From: Sphingobium yanoikuyae | GTDB lineage: Bacteria > Pseudomonadota > Alphaproteobacteria > Sphingomonadales > Sphingomonadaceae | DNA: 64,000 nucleotides | NCBI RefSeq assembly: GCF_013001025.1 | Contig: NZ_CP053021.1 | Location: 3,252,001-3,316,000, forward strand | Direction of reading: 5' to 3' | Part shown: in pieces, positions 23,161 to 30,109 of the stretch | How the letters are laid out: every line of letters starts with the position of its first letter | Numbering within the stretch: the first letter of the stretch is position 1 | The notes under the pieces: model-generated | What the model saw: the letters and a program-made list of their open reading frames with translations, nothing else | Databases searched by the model: none | Told to the model about the DNA's origin: nothing | Position numbers and translations under genes: made by a program

Positions 23161-24582
23161 ATGACGAACCGATCGCCCCGCCATCCGCTCCTGATCGCGC
23201 TGCTGCGCTGCAAGCCGGTGCTCGACTTCATCGGCGACGATCCCGACGCGAAACCGCTCGCCCGCAATATCGGCCTGTTCCAGCTGACCATGTTGGGCGT
23301 GGGCGCGACCATCGGCACCGGCATATTCGTGGCGCTGACGACCGCCGTGCCCGAAGCGGGGCCGGCGGTCACCTTGTCCTTCGTCATCGCCGGCATCACC
23401 GCCGCGCTGACCGCGCTCTGCTATGCCGAAATGGCATCGGCCGTGCCGGCGTCGGGTTCCTCCTATTCCTATGCCTATGCGACCATGGGCGAACTCGCCG
23501 CCTTCCTGATCGGCAGTTGCCTGCTACTGGAATATGGTGTCTCCGCCTCCGCCATTGCCGTGGGATGGGGGCAATATCTCAATGAACTTCTCTCGATCAG
23601 CACCGGCTGGCGCCTGCCCGACATCATCGCCCGGCCGCCTGGTGCGGGCGGCATCGTCAACCTGCCCGCCGTGCTGCTGGTCGGCCTCTGCCTCATCCTG
23701 CTGCTGCGCGGCACGCGGGAATCGACCACCGCCAACGCCATATTGGTGATCGCCAAGCTCGCCGTGCTGGCGCTGTTCGTGGCGGTCGCGCTCGCCCATT
23801 TCCAGCCCGCCAATTTCCATCCCTTCGCGCCCAAGGGCATGGTCGGCATCGGCGCCGCCGCTTCCTCCATCTTCTTTTCCTATATCGGCATCGACGCGGT
23901 CTCGACCGCCGGCGAGGAAGTGCGCAATCCCCGCCGCGACCTGCCGCTCGCGATCATCCTGTCGCTGCTGATCGTCACCGCCGCCTATATATTGGTCGCG
24001 GTCGCAGCGATCGGCGCCCAGCCCTGGACCGAATTTGCCGGGCAGGAAGCGGGCCTGGCCGTCATCCTCCACAATCTCACCGGCGCGGGCTGGCCGGCGG
24101 TGATCCTGTCGCTGGGCGCCATCGCCTCGATCTTCAGCGTCACTCTGGTGGTGATCTACGGCCAGACCCGCATCCTCTATGCCATGGGCCGCGACGGGTT
24201 GCTGCCCGCCTTCTTCTGCCGGGTCGATCCGGTGCGCCATGTGCCGCGCCAGAATACGTGGATCGTCGCGATCGGCGTCGCCCTGCTCGCCGCCTTCGTG
24301 CCGTTGGACGTACTGGTCAACCTCACCAGCATGGGCACGCTGATCGCCTTTGCCACCGTGTCGATCGGCGTCATCATCCTGCGCCGCACCCGGCCGGACC
24401 TGCCGCGCGGCTACAAGGTGCCCTTCTATCCGGTCCTGCCGATCGCCAGCACGCTCTTCTGCGCCTATCTCATCTTCGGCCTGCCGGCCGACACCTATGC
24501 GCTGTTCGCGGTCTGGGTTGGTGCGGCCGCTCTGCTCTATTTCGGCTATTCGATGCGGCGCTCGGCACTGGCCCAGCGCTGA
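23161..24582 (+). CDS. APC-family cationic/neutral amino acid permease
   Basis: A 473-residue inner-membrane transporter with about 12 hydrophobic helices. The consensus of the first helix is clear (G-V-G-A-T-I-G-T-G-I-F-V), and F-F-S-Y-I-G-I-D-A-V-S-T-A-G-E-E at the sixth helix matches the CAT/YfnA subgroup. The extended N-terminus before helix 1 (about 40 residues with L-L-R-C-K-P) is also seen in that subgroup. It is expected to import amino acids with protons. The ATG at 23161 is likely. It ends 4 bp from the convergent L,D-transpeptidase gene. Confidence 0.88.
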   Translation: MTNRSPRHPLLIALLRCKPVLDFIGDDPDAKPLARNIGLFQLTMLGVGATIGTGIFVALTTAVPEAGPAVTLSFVIAGITAALTALCYAEMASAVPASGSSYSYAYATMGELAAFLIGSCLLLEYGVSASAIAVGWGQYLNELLSISTGWRLPDIIARPPGAGGIVNLPAVLLVGLCLILLLRGTRESTTANAILVIAKLAVLALFVAVALAHFQPANFHPFAPKGMVGIGAAASSIFFSYIGIDAVSTAGEEVRNPRRDLPLAIILSLLIVTAAYILVAVAAIGAQPWTEFAGQEAGLAVILHNLTGAGWPAVILSLGAIASIFSVTLVVIYGQTRILYAMGRDGLLPAFFCRVDPVRHVPRQNTWIVAIGVALLAAFVPLDVLVNLTSMGTLIAFATVSIGVIILRRTRPDLPRGYKVPFYPVLPIASTLFCAYLIFGLPADTYALFAVWVGAAALLYFGYSMRRSALAQR

Positions 24583-24586
24583 CTGC

Positions 24587-25225
24587 TTACCTCCGCGATA
24601 CCCTCGGCACGAAGATGATCGGGTCGATATCCAGCACCGGCTTTGCCGGGGCCGGCGCAGTCACCTTGGCCATAGCATCCGCCGCCGCCATCTGCTCGAT
24701 CGTCAGCGAGGGATGCAGCCGATCCCTGGTCACCGTCACCAGCCCGCCCAGGCTGGTCATGCCGAACAGCTTCTGGGCAAAGGCATAGGGCAGGCGAATG
24801 CAGCCATGGCTGGCCGGATAGCCCGGATTATGCCCGGCATGCAGCGCAATGCCATCCCAGGTCAGCCGCTGCATGAAGGGCATGGGCGCATTGCTGTAGA
24901 GGTTGGACCGGTGCCACTGATTCTTCTGCAGGATCGGATAGTCGCCAATCGGCGTGCTGTGCCCGGCCATGCCGGTCGACACGCTCGCCATGCCGACCAG
25001 CCGGTCGCCACTATAGACATGGGCCATCTGCCGATCGATGCTGATGACCAGATGGATCGGCCCGTCGAGCGGCCCTTCCTCCAGCCAGCGATAGCCACCC
25101 GGCGCCAGCGCACCAGCCTTGGCCGCCGGCCGCGCGCGCTTGACCGGCGCGGCCGCCTGCACCGGCAGCGATAGCGCGCCGACAAGCAGGAACAGGCTGG
25201 AAAGGCCGGAACGGGCGAAGGACAT
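24587..25225 (-). CDS. L,D-transpeptidase family protein, exported
   Basis: A 212-residue YkuD-domain protein that would form 3-3 peptidoglycan cross-links or anchor proteins to the wall. A signal peptide (residues 5-26, ending V-Q-A-A-A) precedes a basic linker and the catalytic domain, with His140 and Cys142 in S-H-G-C-I-R-L-P. The ATG at 25225 has AGAAGGG 6 nt upstream, whereas the upstream ATG at 25243 has none. The C-terminal ~45 residues after the domain are Ala/Pro-rich. It sits as a single gene, convergent with the permease. Confidence 0.88.
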   Translation of the reverse strand: MSFARSGLSSLFLLVGALSLPVQAAAPVKRARPAAKAGALAPGGYRWLEEGPLDGPIHLVISIDRQMAHVYSGDRLVGMASVSTGMAGHSTPIGDYPILQKNQWHRSNLYSNAPMPFMQRLTWDGIALHAGHNPGYPASHGCIRLPYAFAQKLFGMTSLGGLVTVTRDRLHPSLTIEQMAAADAMAKVTAPAPAKPVLDIDPIIFVPRVSRR

Positions 25226-25304
25226 GAATCCCTTCTTAAGCATGCGCTACACCCGCGCCAGCCCTCAAATCATGCCCATCCCGCCCCACGACGGGACAGC
25301 ATCG

Positions 25305-25904
25305 TCAGATCAGCAGCAGTTGCGCCACCGGCGAAAAACTGCGCCGGTGCAGCGGCGTCGGCCCATGCTCACGCAGCGCCGCCATATGTTTGGCGCTGCC
25401 ATAGCCCTTGTTGCTCTCCCACCCATAATGCGGATGCTCGGCGGCCGCCGCGATCATGATCCGGTCGCGCTCTTCCTTGGCCAGGATCGATGCGGCGGCG
25501 ATCGACAAGCATTTGGCGTCGCCCTCCACCACCGCGGTCGAGGACCAGCGCCAGTTGGGACAGCGATTGCCATCGACCAGTATATGGGCGCACTCCTGCC
25601 CCAGCGCCTCGACCGCGCGGGTCATGGCCAGCATCGTCGCCCATAATATGTTGAGTTCGTCGATCTCGGCTACGCTGGCGATGCCCAGCCCCCAGCACAG
25701 CGCGCGGGCCTTGATCTCGCCCTCCAGCGCGGCACGGCGCTTGGCGGTCAGCTTCTTGGAATCATTGAGGCCCTCGGGGCAATCTTCCTGTCGCAGGATG
25801 ACGGCGGCCGCGACCACCGGCCCCGCCAGCGGCCCGCGCCCGGCCTCATCCACACCGGCGACCAGGCCGGGATGATGGATCAGTTCATGCAGGAAATCAG
25901 GCAT
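25305..25904 (-). CDS. rnhB: Ribonuclease HII
   Basis: A 199-residue nuclease that removes RNA, including single misincorporated ribonucleotides, from RNA:DNA hybrids. Acidic residues Asp19 and Glu20 lie in V-D-E-A-G-R-G-P-L-A-G-P; a third is in I-L-V-D-G-N, and S-I-A-A-A-S-I-L-A-K-E-E-R-D carries the fourth. G-Y-G-S-A-K-H is also conserved. The start is ATG 25904, which overlaps thiD by 8 bp. It is the last gene of the glmM-DUF1272-thiD-rnhB run. Length is normal. Confidence 0.94.
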   Translation of the reverse strand: MPDFLHELIHHPGLVAGVDEAGRGPLAGPVVAAAVILRQEDCPEGLNDSKKLTAKRRAALEGEIKARALCWGLGIASVAEIDELNILWATMLAMTRAVEALGQECAHILVDGNRCPNWRWSSTAVVEGDAKCLSIAAASILAKEERDRIMIAAAAEHPHYGWESNKGYGSAKHMAALREHGPTPLHRRSFSPVAQLLLI

Positions 25905-26658
25905 AGGCGTGGAAGCCAAAGGGATTGCCCATCGGGCCATGGCCCGCGCCAAGCCCCGGCGCCAGCGCCAGTGCCTCGCGCACATATTTGCGGCCACGCT
26001 CGACCGCCTCGATCAGGTCCAGCCCCTGCCCCAGACCAGTCGCGATCGCGCTCGCCAGGGTGCAACCGGTGCCATGATTGTGCCGCGTGTCGATCCGCGC
26101 ATTGCTCCACGCCTTGCGCACGCCCTGCGGCCCGATCAGCCGGTCGGTCAGCATCGGCCCCTCGCCATGGCCACCCTTGGCCAGCACATGGGTGGCGAAA
26201 CGGATGGCGATCTCCTCGCCGCCCAGCGCCGCCAGTTCGGGGATATTGGGCGTCACCAGCGTGGCGATGGCCATCAGCCGCTCGAACGCCGCGATCGTCG
26301 CATCGTCGGCCAGCAGCGATCCGCTGGTCGCGACCATGACGGGGTCGAAGACGATCGGCACATTATCGAGCTGCGCCAGCCGCTCGGCCACCGCTGCTGC
26401 CGTCTGCGCCGAACCGATCATGCCGATCTTGACCGCGTCGACGCCGATGTCGCTGATCACGCTTTCCATCTGCGCCAGCACCATGTCGGTCGGCACCGGG
26501 TGGACGCCCTGCACGCCCAGCGTGTTCTGCGCGGTGATCGCGGTGATCGCAGTCATGGCATGGCCGCCCAGCAGCGTGACCGTCTTGATATCCGCCTGGA
26601 TACCGGCGCCGCCGCCACTGTCCGACCCGGCAATGATGAGAATACGGGGCACGCTCAT
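25897..26658 (-). CDS. thiD: Hydroxymethylpyrimidine/phosphomethylpyrimidine kinase
   Basis: A 253-residue ribokinase-fold kinase that makes HMP diphosphate for thiamine synthesis. The N-terminus I-L-I-I-A-G-S-D-S-G-G-G-A-G-I-Q-A-D is diagnostic. V-K-I-G-M-I-G, D-P-V-M-V-A-T-S-G and the ATP-site H-G-T-G-C-T-L-A-S-A follow in the expected order. The ATG at 26658 overlaps the DUF1272 stop (ATGA). No other thiamine gene is in the window, so this is a stand-alone salvage/biosynthesis kinase within a mixed housekeeping operon. Confidence 0.94.
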   Translation of the reverse strand: MSVPRILIIAGSDSGGGAGIQADIKTVTLLGGHAMTAITAITAQNTLGVQGVHPVPTDMVLAQMESVISDIGVDAVKIGMIGSAQTAAAVAERLAQLDNVPIVFDPVMVATSGSLLADDATIAAFERLMAIATLVTPNIPELAALGGEEIAIRFATHVLAKGGHGEGPMLTDRLIGPQGVRKAWSNARIDTRHNHGTGCTLASAIATGLGQGLDLIEAVERGRKYVREALALAPGLGAGHGPMGNPFGFHAYA

Positions 26659-26879
26659 CCCTTGAACTTGCGCTCCATGGAGGCCGGGTTGGCCGCCAGC
26701 GCCTTGCCCATCCGGGTCGGCCGGTCCATCAGTTCGCCGCCGCAATTGGGGCAGCGATCGTCCAGCGCCTCAGCACAGGGCGCGCAATAGGTGCATTCGA
26801 ACGAGCAGATGAACGCGCCGGGCTCATCGGCCGGCAGGTCGGTGCCGCAACGTTCGCAATCAGGGCGCATTTCTAGCAT
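26655..26879 (-). CDS. DUF1272 zinc-ribbon-like small protein
   Basis: A 74-residue protein starting [12 protein letters not shown], the standard opening of DUF1272. Seven cysteines in C-x2-C ... C-x3-C-x2-C-x2-C ... C-P-N-C-G style spacing suggest one or two structural zinc sites. The start ATG shares its A with the glmM stop (TGATG), and the end overlaps thiD. Function unknown. The position in an operon with glmM, thiD and rnhB is not informative about its role. Confidence 0.8.
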   Translation of the reverse strand: MLEMRPDCERCGTDLPADEPGAFICSFECTYCAPCAEALDDRCPNCGGELMDRPTRMGKALAANPASMERKFKG

Positions 26880-28219
26880 CAGGCCGCCGCCTTCTCGACT
26901 GCGGCGCAGATACGCTCGACCACGTCCTTGACCTGATCCTCGCGGTCGCCCTCGGCCATGACGCGGATCACCGGTTCGGTGCCCGACGGGCGGATGACCA
27001 GCCGGCCCGACCCGCTCAGTTCAGCCTCGGCCTGGGCGATCACCCGCTGTACCGTCTCATCCTCCAGCGGCTTGCCGCCGGCGAAGCGGACATTCTTTAG
27101 CAGTTGGGGCACCGGATCGAACTGGTGCAGCGTCTCGCTCGCCGGCTTGCCCGAACGTACCAAGGCGGCCAGCACCTGCAGCGCGGCGACCGTGCCGTCC
27201 CCGGTGGTCGCATAATCGGACAGGATCATGTGGCCGGACTGTTCGCCGCCAACATTGAAGCCACCCTCGCGCATCCGCTCCAGCACATAGCGGTCGCCGA
27301 CCTTCGTCCGCTCTAGGCCGATGCCCTGCCCGGTCAGGAAGCGCTCCAGTCCCAGGTTCGACATGATCGTCGCCACCAGCCCACCGCCGCGCAGCGTGCC
27401 GGCGCGGGCGAAATTGGAGGCAATCAGCGCCATGATCTGGTCGCCGTCGACAATCTGGCCCTTTTCATCGACCACGATCAGCCGGTCGGCGTCGCCGTCC
27501 AACGCGATGCCAATGTCAGCGCCGGAGGAGACGACGGTTTCCTGGCACAGCAGCGGCGCGGTCGATCCGCAGCCGTCATTGATATTGGTGCCATTGGGCG
27601 TGACACCCACGGCGACCACTTCCGCGCCCAGTTCCCAGAAGGCCGACGGCGCGACCTGATAGGCGGCGCCATTGGCGCAGTCGACCACGATCTTGAGGCC
27701 GTCGAGCCGCAGGTCGGCAGGGAAGCTCGACTTGACCGCATGGATATAGCGGCCGCGCGCATCCTCAACCCGGCGGGCGCGGCCGATGTCCTTGGACGCG
27801 GCCAGCGGCACATCCTGGTTCAGCAGCCCCTCGATCTTCAGCTCATCCTCGTCCGACAGCTTGTAGCCATCCGGACCGAACAGCTTGATGCCATTGTCAT
27901 AATAGGGATTGTGGCTGGCCGAAATCATGACGCCCAGGTCGGCGCGCATCGAATGGGCCAGCATGGCGACGGCCGGCGTCGGGATCGGGCCGAACTGGAC
28001 CACGTCCATGCCGACTGCGGTGAAGCCCGCAACCAGCGCATTTTCGACCATATAGCCCGACAGGCGGGTATCCTTGCCGATCACCACCCGGTGGCGATGG
28101 CTGCCGCGCTGGAAATGGGTGCCGGCCGCCATGCCGACCTTCATCGCCAGTTGCGGCGTCATCGGCCACTGGTTGGTGCGACCACGAATACCGTCAGTGC
28201 CGAAATATTGTCTGCTCAT
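26879..28219 (-). CDS. glmM: Phosphoglucosamine mutase
   Basis: A 446-residue enzyme that converts glucosamine-6-phosphate to glucosamine-1-phosphate for UDP-GlcNAc, peptidoglycan and LPS synthesis. The N-terminus F-G-T-D-G-I-R-G is typical. The phosphoserine is Ser102 in I-S-A-S-H-N-P, metal ligands are in D-G-D-A-D-R, and the sugar loop G-G-E-Q-S-G-H and phosphate-binding R-P-S-G-T-E-P near the C-terminus are intact. Length matches the family. It is the first gene of a four-gene minus-strand operon and divergent from the AGCS transporter. Confidence 0.96.
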   Translation of the reverse strand: MSRQYFGTDGIRGRTNQWPMTPQLAMKVGMAAGTHFQRGSHRHRVVIGKDTRLSGYMVENALVAGFTAVGMDVVQFGPIPTPAVAMLAHSMRADLGVMISASHNPYYDNGIKLFGPDGYKLSDEDELKIEGLLNQDVPLAASKDIGRARRVEDARGRYIHAVKSSFPADLRLDGLKIVVDCANGAAYQVAPSAFWELGAEVVAVGVTPNGTNINDGCGSTAPLLCQETVVSSGADIGIALDGDADRLIVVDEKGQIVDGDQIMALIASNFARAGTLRGGGLVATIMSNLGLERFLTGQGIGLERTKVGDRYVLERMREGGFNVGGEQSGHMILSDYATTGDGTVAALQVLAALVRSGKPASETLHQFDPVPQLLKNVRFAGGKPLEDETVQRVIAQAEAELSGSGRLVIRPSGTEPVIRVMAEGDREDQVKDVVERICAAVEKAAA

Positions 28220-28312
28220 GCGATCCTGCCCCAGGGCGGCTATGGGTAAAACTCACCTCCCCCATAGCAATCTTTGATCGACTTTCCACCGCTGTCCCGG
28301 CATCGCCGCCGC

Positions 28313-29680
28313 ATGGAAAATTTCAATGCCGCCGTCGACGCGCTGTCCAGCGCAGTCTTCTTCAAGGTTCCCCTGTTCGGCGCGCAGATCGAGCTGATCG
28401 TGCTCTATCTGGCGCTCCCCATGCTGTTCTTCACCATCTGGCTGGGCTTCCCCAATGTCACCCAGGTCGGCCGAGCGATCCGCATCCTGCGCAGCCAGCC
28501 GCATGAGGGCGAGGCGAAGGGCGATGTCAGCCAGTGGGGCGCGCTGTCCACCGCCCTGTCCGGCACCATTGGCCTGGGCAATATCGCCGGGGTCGCGGTG
28601 GCGCTGACCATGGGCGGGCCGGGCGCGATATTGTGGATGTTCATCATCGGCTGGTTCGCGATGACGGTGAAGATGGCGGAGGTCACGCTGGGCCTCAAAT
28701 ATCGCGTCTTCGACGAACGCGGCCATGTCCATGGCGGGCCGATGTATGTGCTCAAGGCCGTCGGCGCGGCGCGCGGCTGGCCGAAGATCGGCCTGGTGCT
28801 CGGCGGCGCCTATGCCTTCTTCGCCCTGTTTGGCGCGATCCCGATGGTGCAGGTCAACCAGAGCTTCGCCCAGGTGAAGGTGGTCACCGGCATGACCAAT
28901 GGCTGGGCCTATGGCGTGTTCATCGCGGCGGCCGTCGCGCTGGTGACGATGGGCGGCGCGGCCTGGCTGGGCGAGGTGTCGAAGCGCCTGACCCCGCTCA
29001 AGGTCACCGTCTATCTGGGCGGCGTCGCGGCCATCCTGATCCTCCATGCCGACGCCATTCCCGGCGCGCTGGCGCTGATCTGGCACGGCGCCTTTTCCAG
29101 CGATGCGGCCACCGGCGGGGCGATCGGCGCCTTTGTCGCGGGCATGCGCCGCGCGGTGTTCGCCAGCGAGGCGGGCGTCGGGTCCGCCGTCATGGCGCAC
29201 AGCCTGGCCCGCGCCCGCCATCCGGTGTCCGAAGGGCTTGTCGCCCTGCTCGAACCGCTGCTCGGCACGATGATCGTCTGCGCGCTGGGCGGGCTGGCGC
29301 TGGTGGTCGCGGGCACCTGGAACAACGGCTTTGAGGGCATCGCCATCACCTCCGCCGCCTTTGCCAAGGTGTCACCCTGGTTCCCCTGGCTGCTCGCCGT
29401 CGTCGTCTTCCTCTTCGCCTATTCGACACTGGTCGCCTGGGGCTTCTATGGTCTTCAGGCCTGGGGCTATCTGTTCGGCAACGGGCCGCGCGCCCAGTGG
29501 GTCTACAAGATCCTCTATGTCGTCGCCCTGCCCCCGGCCGCCGCGATCGACCTCGGCCGGGTGGTCGGCATCGTCGACAGCAGCTTCTTCCTGATGGCGA
29601 TCCCCAATGTCATCGCCCTCTATCTGTGCGCCGGCGAACTGCGCCGCGACGTGAAGGCCTATCTGGCGGAACAGGCTTAA
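28313..29680 (+). CDS. Alanine/glycine:cation symporter (AGCS family)
   Basis: A 455-residue inner-membrane carrier that imports alanine or glycine with Na+ or H+. The family signature G-A-L-S-T-A-L-S-G-T-I-G-L-G-N-I-A-G-V-A is near residues 78-97. G-G-P-M-Y-V-L, R-A-V-F-A-S-E-A-G-V-G-S, and the late W-G-F-Y-G-L-Q-A block also match. About ten hydrophobic helices are visible. The ATG at 28313 starts M-E-N-F-N-A-A-V; an in-frame TTG at 28274 would add 13 residues. Neither has a good ribosome site. A hairpin terminator follows. Confidence 0.9.
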   Translation: MENFNAAVDALSSAVFFKVPLFGAQIELIVLYLALPMLFFTIWLGFPNVTQVGRAIRILRSQPHEGEAKGDVSQWGALSTALSGTIGLGNIAGVAVALTMGGPGAILWMFIIGWFAMTVKMAEVTLGLKYRVFDERGHVHGGPMYVLKAVGAARGWPKIGLVLGGAYAFFALFGAIPMVQVNQSFAQVKVVTGMTNGWAYGVFIAAAVALVTMGGAAWLGEVSKRLTPLKVTVYLGGVAAILILHADAIPGALALIWHGAFSSDAATGGAIGAFVAGMRRAVFASEAGVGSAVMAHSLARARHPVSEGLVALLEPLLGTMIVCALGGLALVVAGTWNNGFEGIAITSAAFAKVSPWFPWLLAVVVFLFAYSTLVAWGFYGLQAWGYLFGNGPRAQWVYKILYVVALPPAAAIDLGRVVGIVDSSFFLMAIPNVIALYLCAGELRRDVKAYLAEQA

Positions 29681-29715
29681 CTTCGCACATTTCCCGCACA
29701 TTCTGACATAATCTT

Positions 29716-29754
29716 GCGGGGCCGCGATCCTATCGGAAAGCGGCCCCGTTCTTA
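29716..29754 (+). terminator. Terminator of the AGCS transporter gene
   Basis: GGGGCCGC (29718-29725) pairs with GCGGCCCC (29740-29747), then a T-rich GTTCTTAT follows. It lies 38 bp after the stop codon. Confidence 0.65.
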
Positions 29755-29786
29755 TAGCATGGCCTTAACCAGATAGGACAGAAACG

Positions 29787-29814
29787 AAAAAGGCCCCGCC
29801 TGTCGGCGGAGCCT
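29787..29814 (-). terminator. Terminator of the CsbD gene
   Basis: On the minus strand AGGCTCCGCC pairs with GGCGGGGCCT (one mismatch) around a GACA loop, then a TTTT run. It lies 26 bp past the CsbD stop. Confidence 0.75.
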
Positions 29815-29839
29815 CTTCGATCGTGCAGACGGTGGGGCG

Positions 29840-30022
29840 TCAGATCTTGTCGCCGAGCGCACCCTTGACCGAGCCGGCCACATCTTGGGCCGTACCCTTC
29901 GCCTTCTGCAGCTTGCCTTCGGCTTCCAGGCGTTCATTATCCGTGGCCTTGCCGATCGCTTCCTTCGTGGCACCGGCGGCCTTGTTGCCCGCAGCCTTCA
30001 CCTTGTCGGTCAGTTCACCCAT
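29840..30022 (-). CDS. CsbD family stress-response protein
   Basis: A 60-residue, highly charged helical protein of the CsbD family, often strongly induced by general stress. The recognisable core is K-V-K-A-A-G-N-K-A-A-G-A-T-K-E-A-I-G-K-A-T, then L-E-A-E-G-K-L-Q-K-A-K-G. The ATG at 30022 has AAGGAG about 9 nt upstream. A perfect 13-bp palindrome lies in its promoter/leader. A GGAAAC ... GGTT pair 17 bp apart (about 30083-30057, minus strand) loosely resembles the EcfG stress promoter, which would fit the family. Confidence 0.88.
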   Translation of the reverse strand: MGELTDKVKAAGNKAAGATKEAIGKATDNERLEAEGKLQKAKGTAQDVAGSVKGALGDKI

Positions 30023-30043
30023 ATGGTTTCTCCTTGGAAGTGG

Positions 30044-30077
30044 CTTTCCCCCTGTCAACCATCGGACAGGGGGAAAG
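30044..30077. repeat. Perfect 13-bp inverted repeat upstream of csbD
   Basis: CTTTCCCCCTGTC (30044-30056) and GACAGGGGGAAAG (30065-30077) are exact reverse complements separated by 8 bp. No T run follows on the minus strand, so it is not a normal terminator. It lies 22-55 bp upstream of the CsbD start and 33 bp past the end of the preceding gene. Confidence 0.7.
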
Positions 30078-30109
30078 GTTTCCATCGGAACGCGGGCGTC
30101 ACGACAAAA

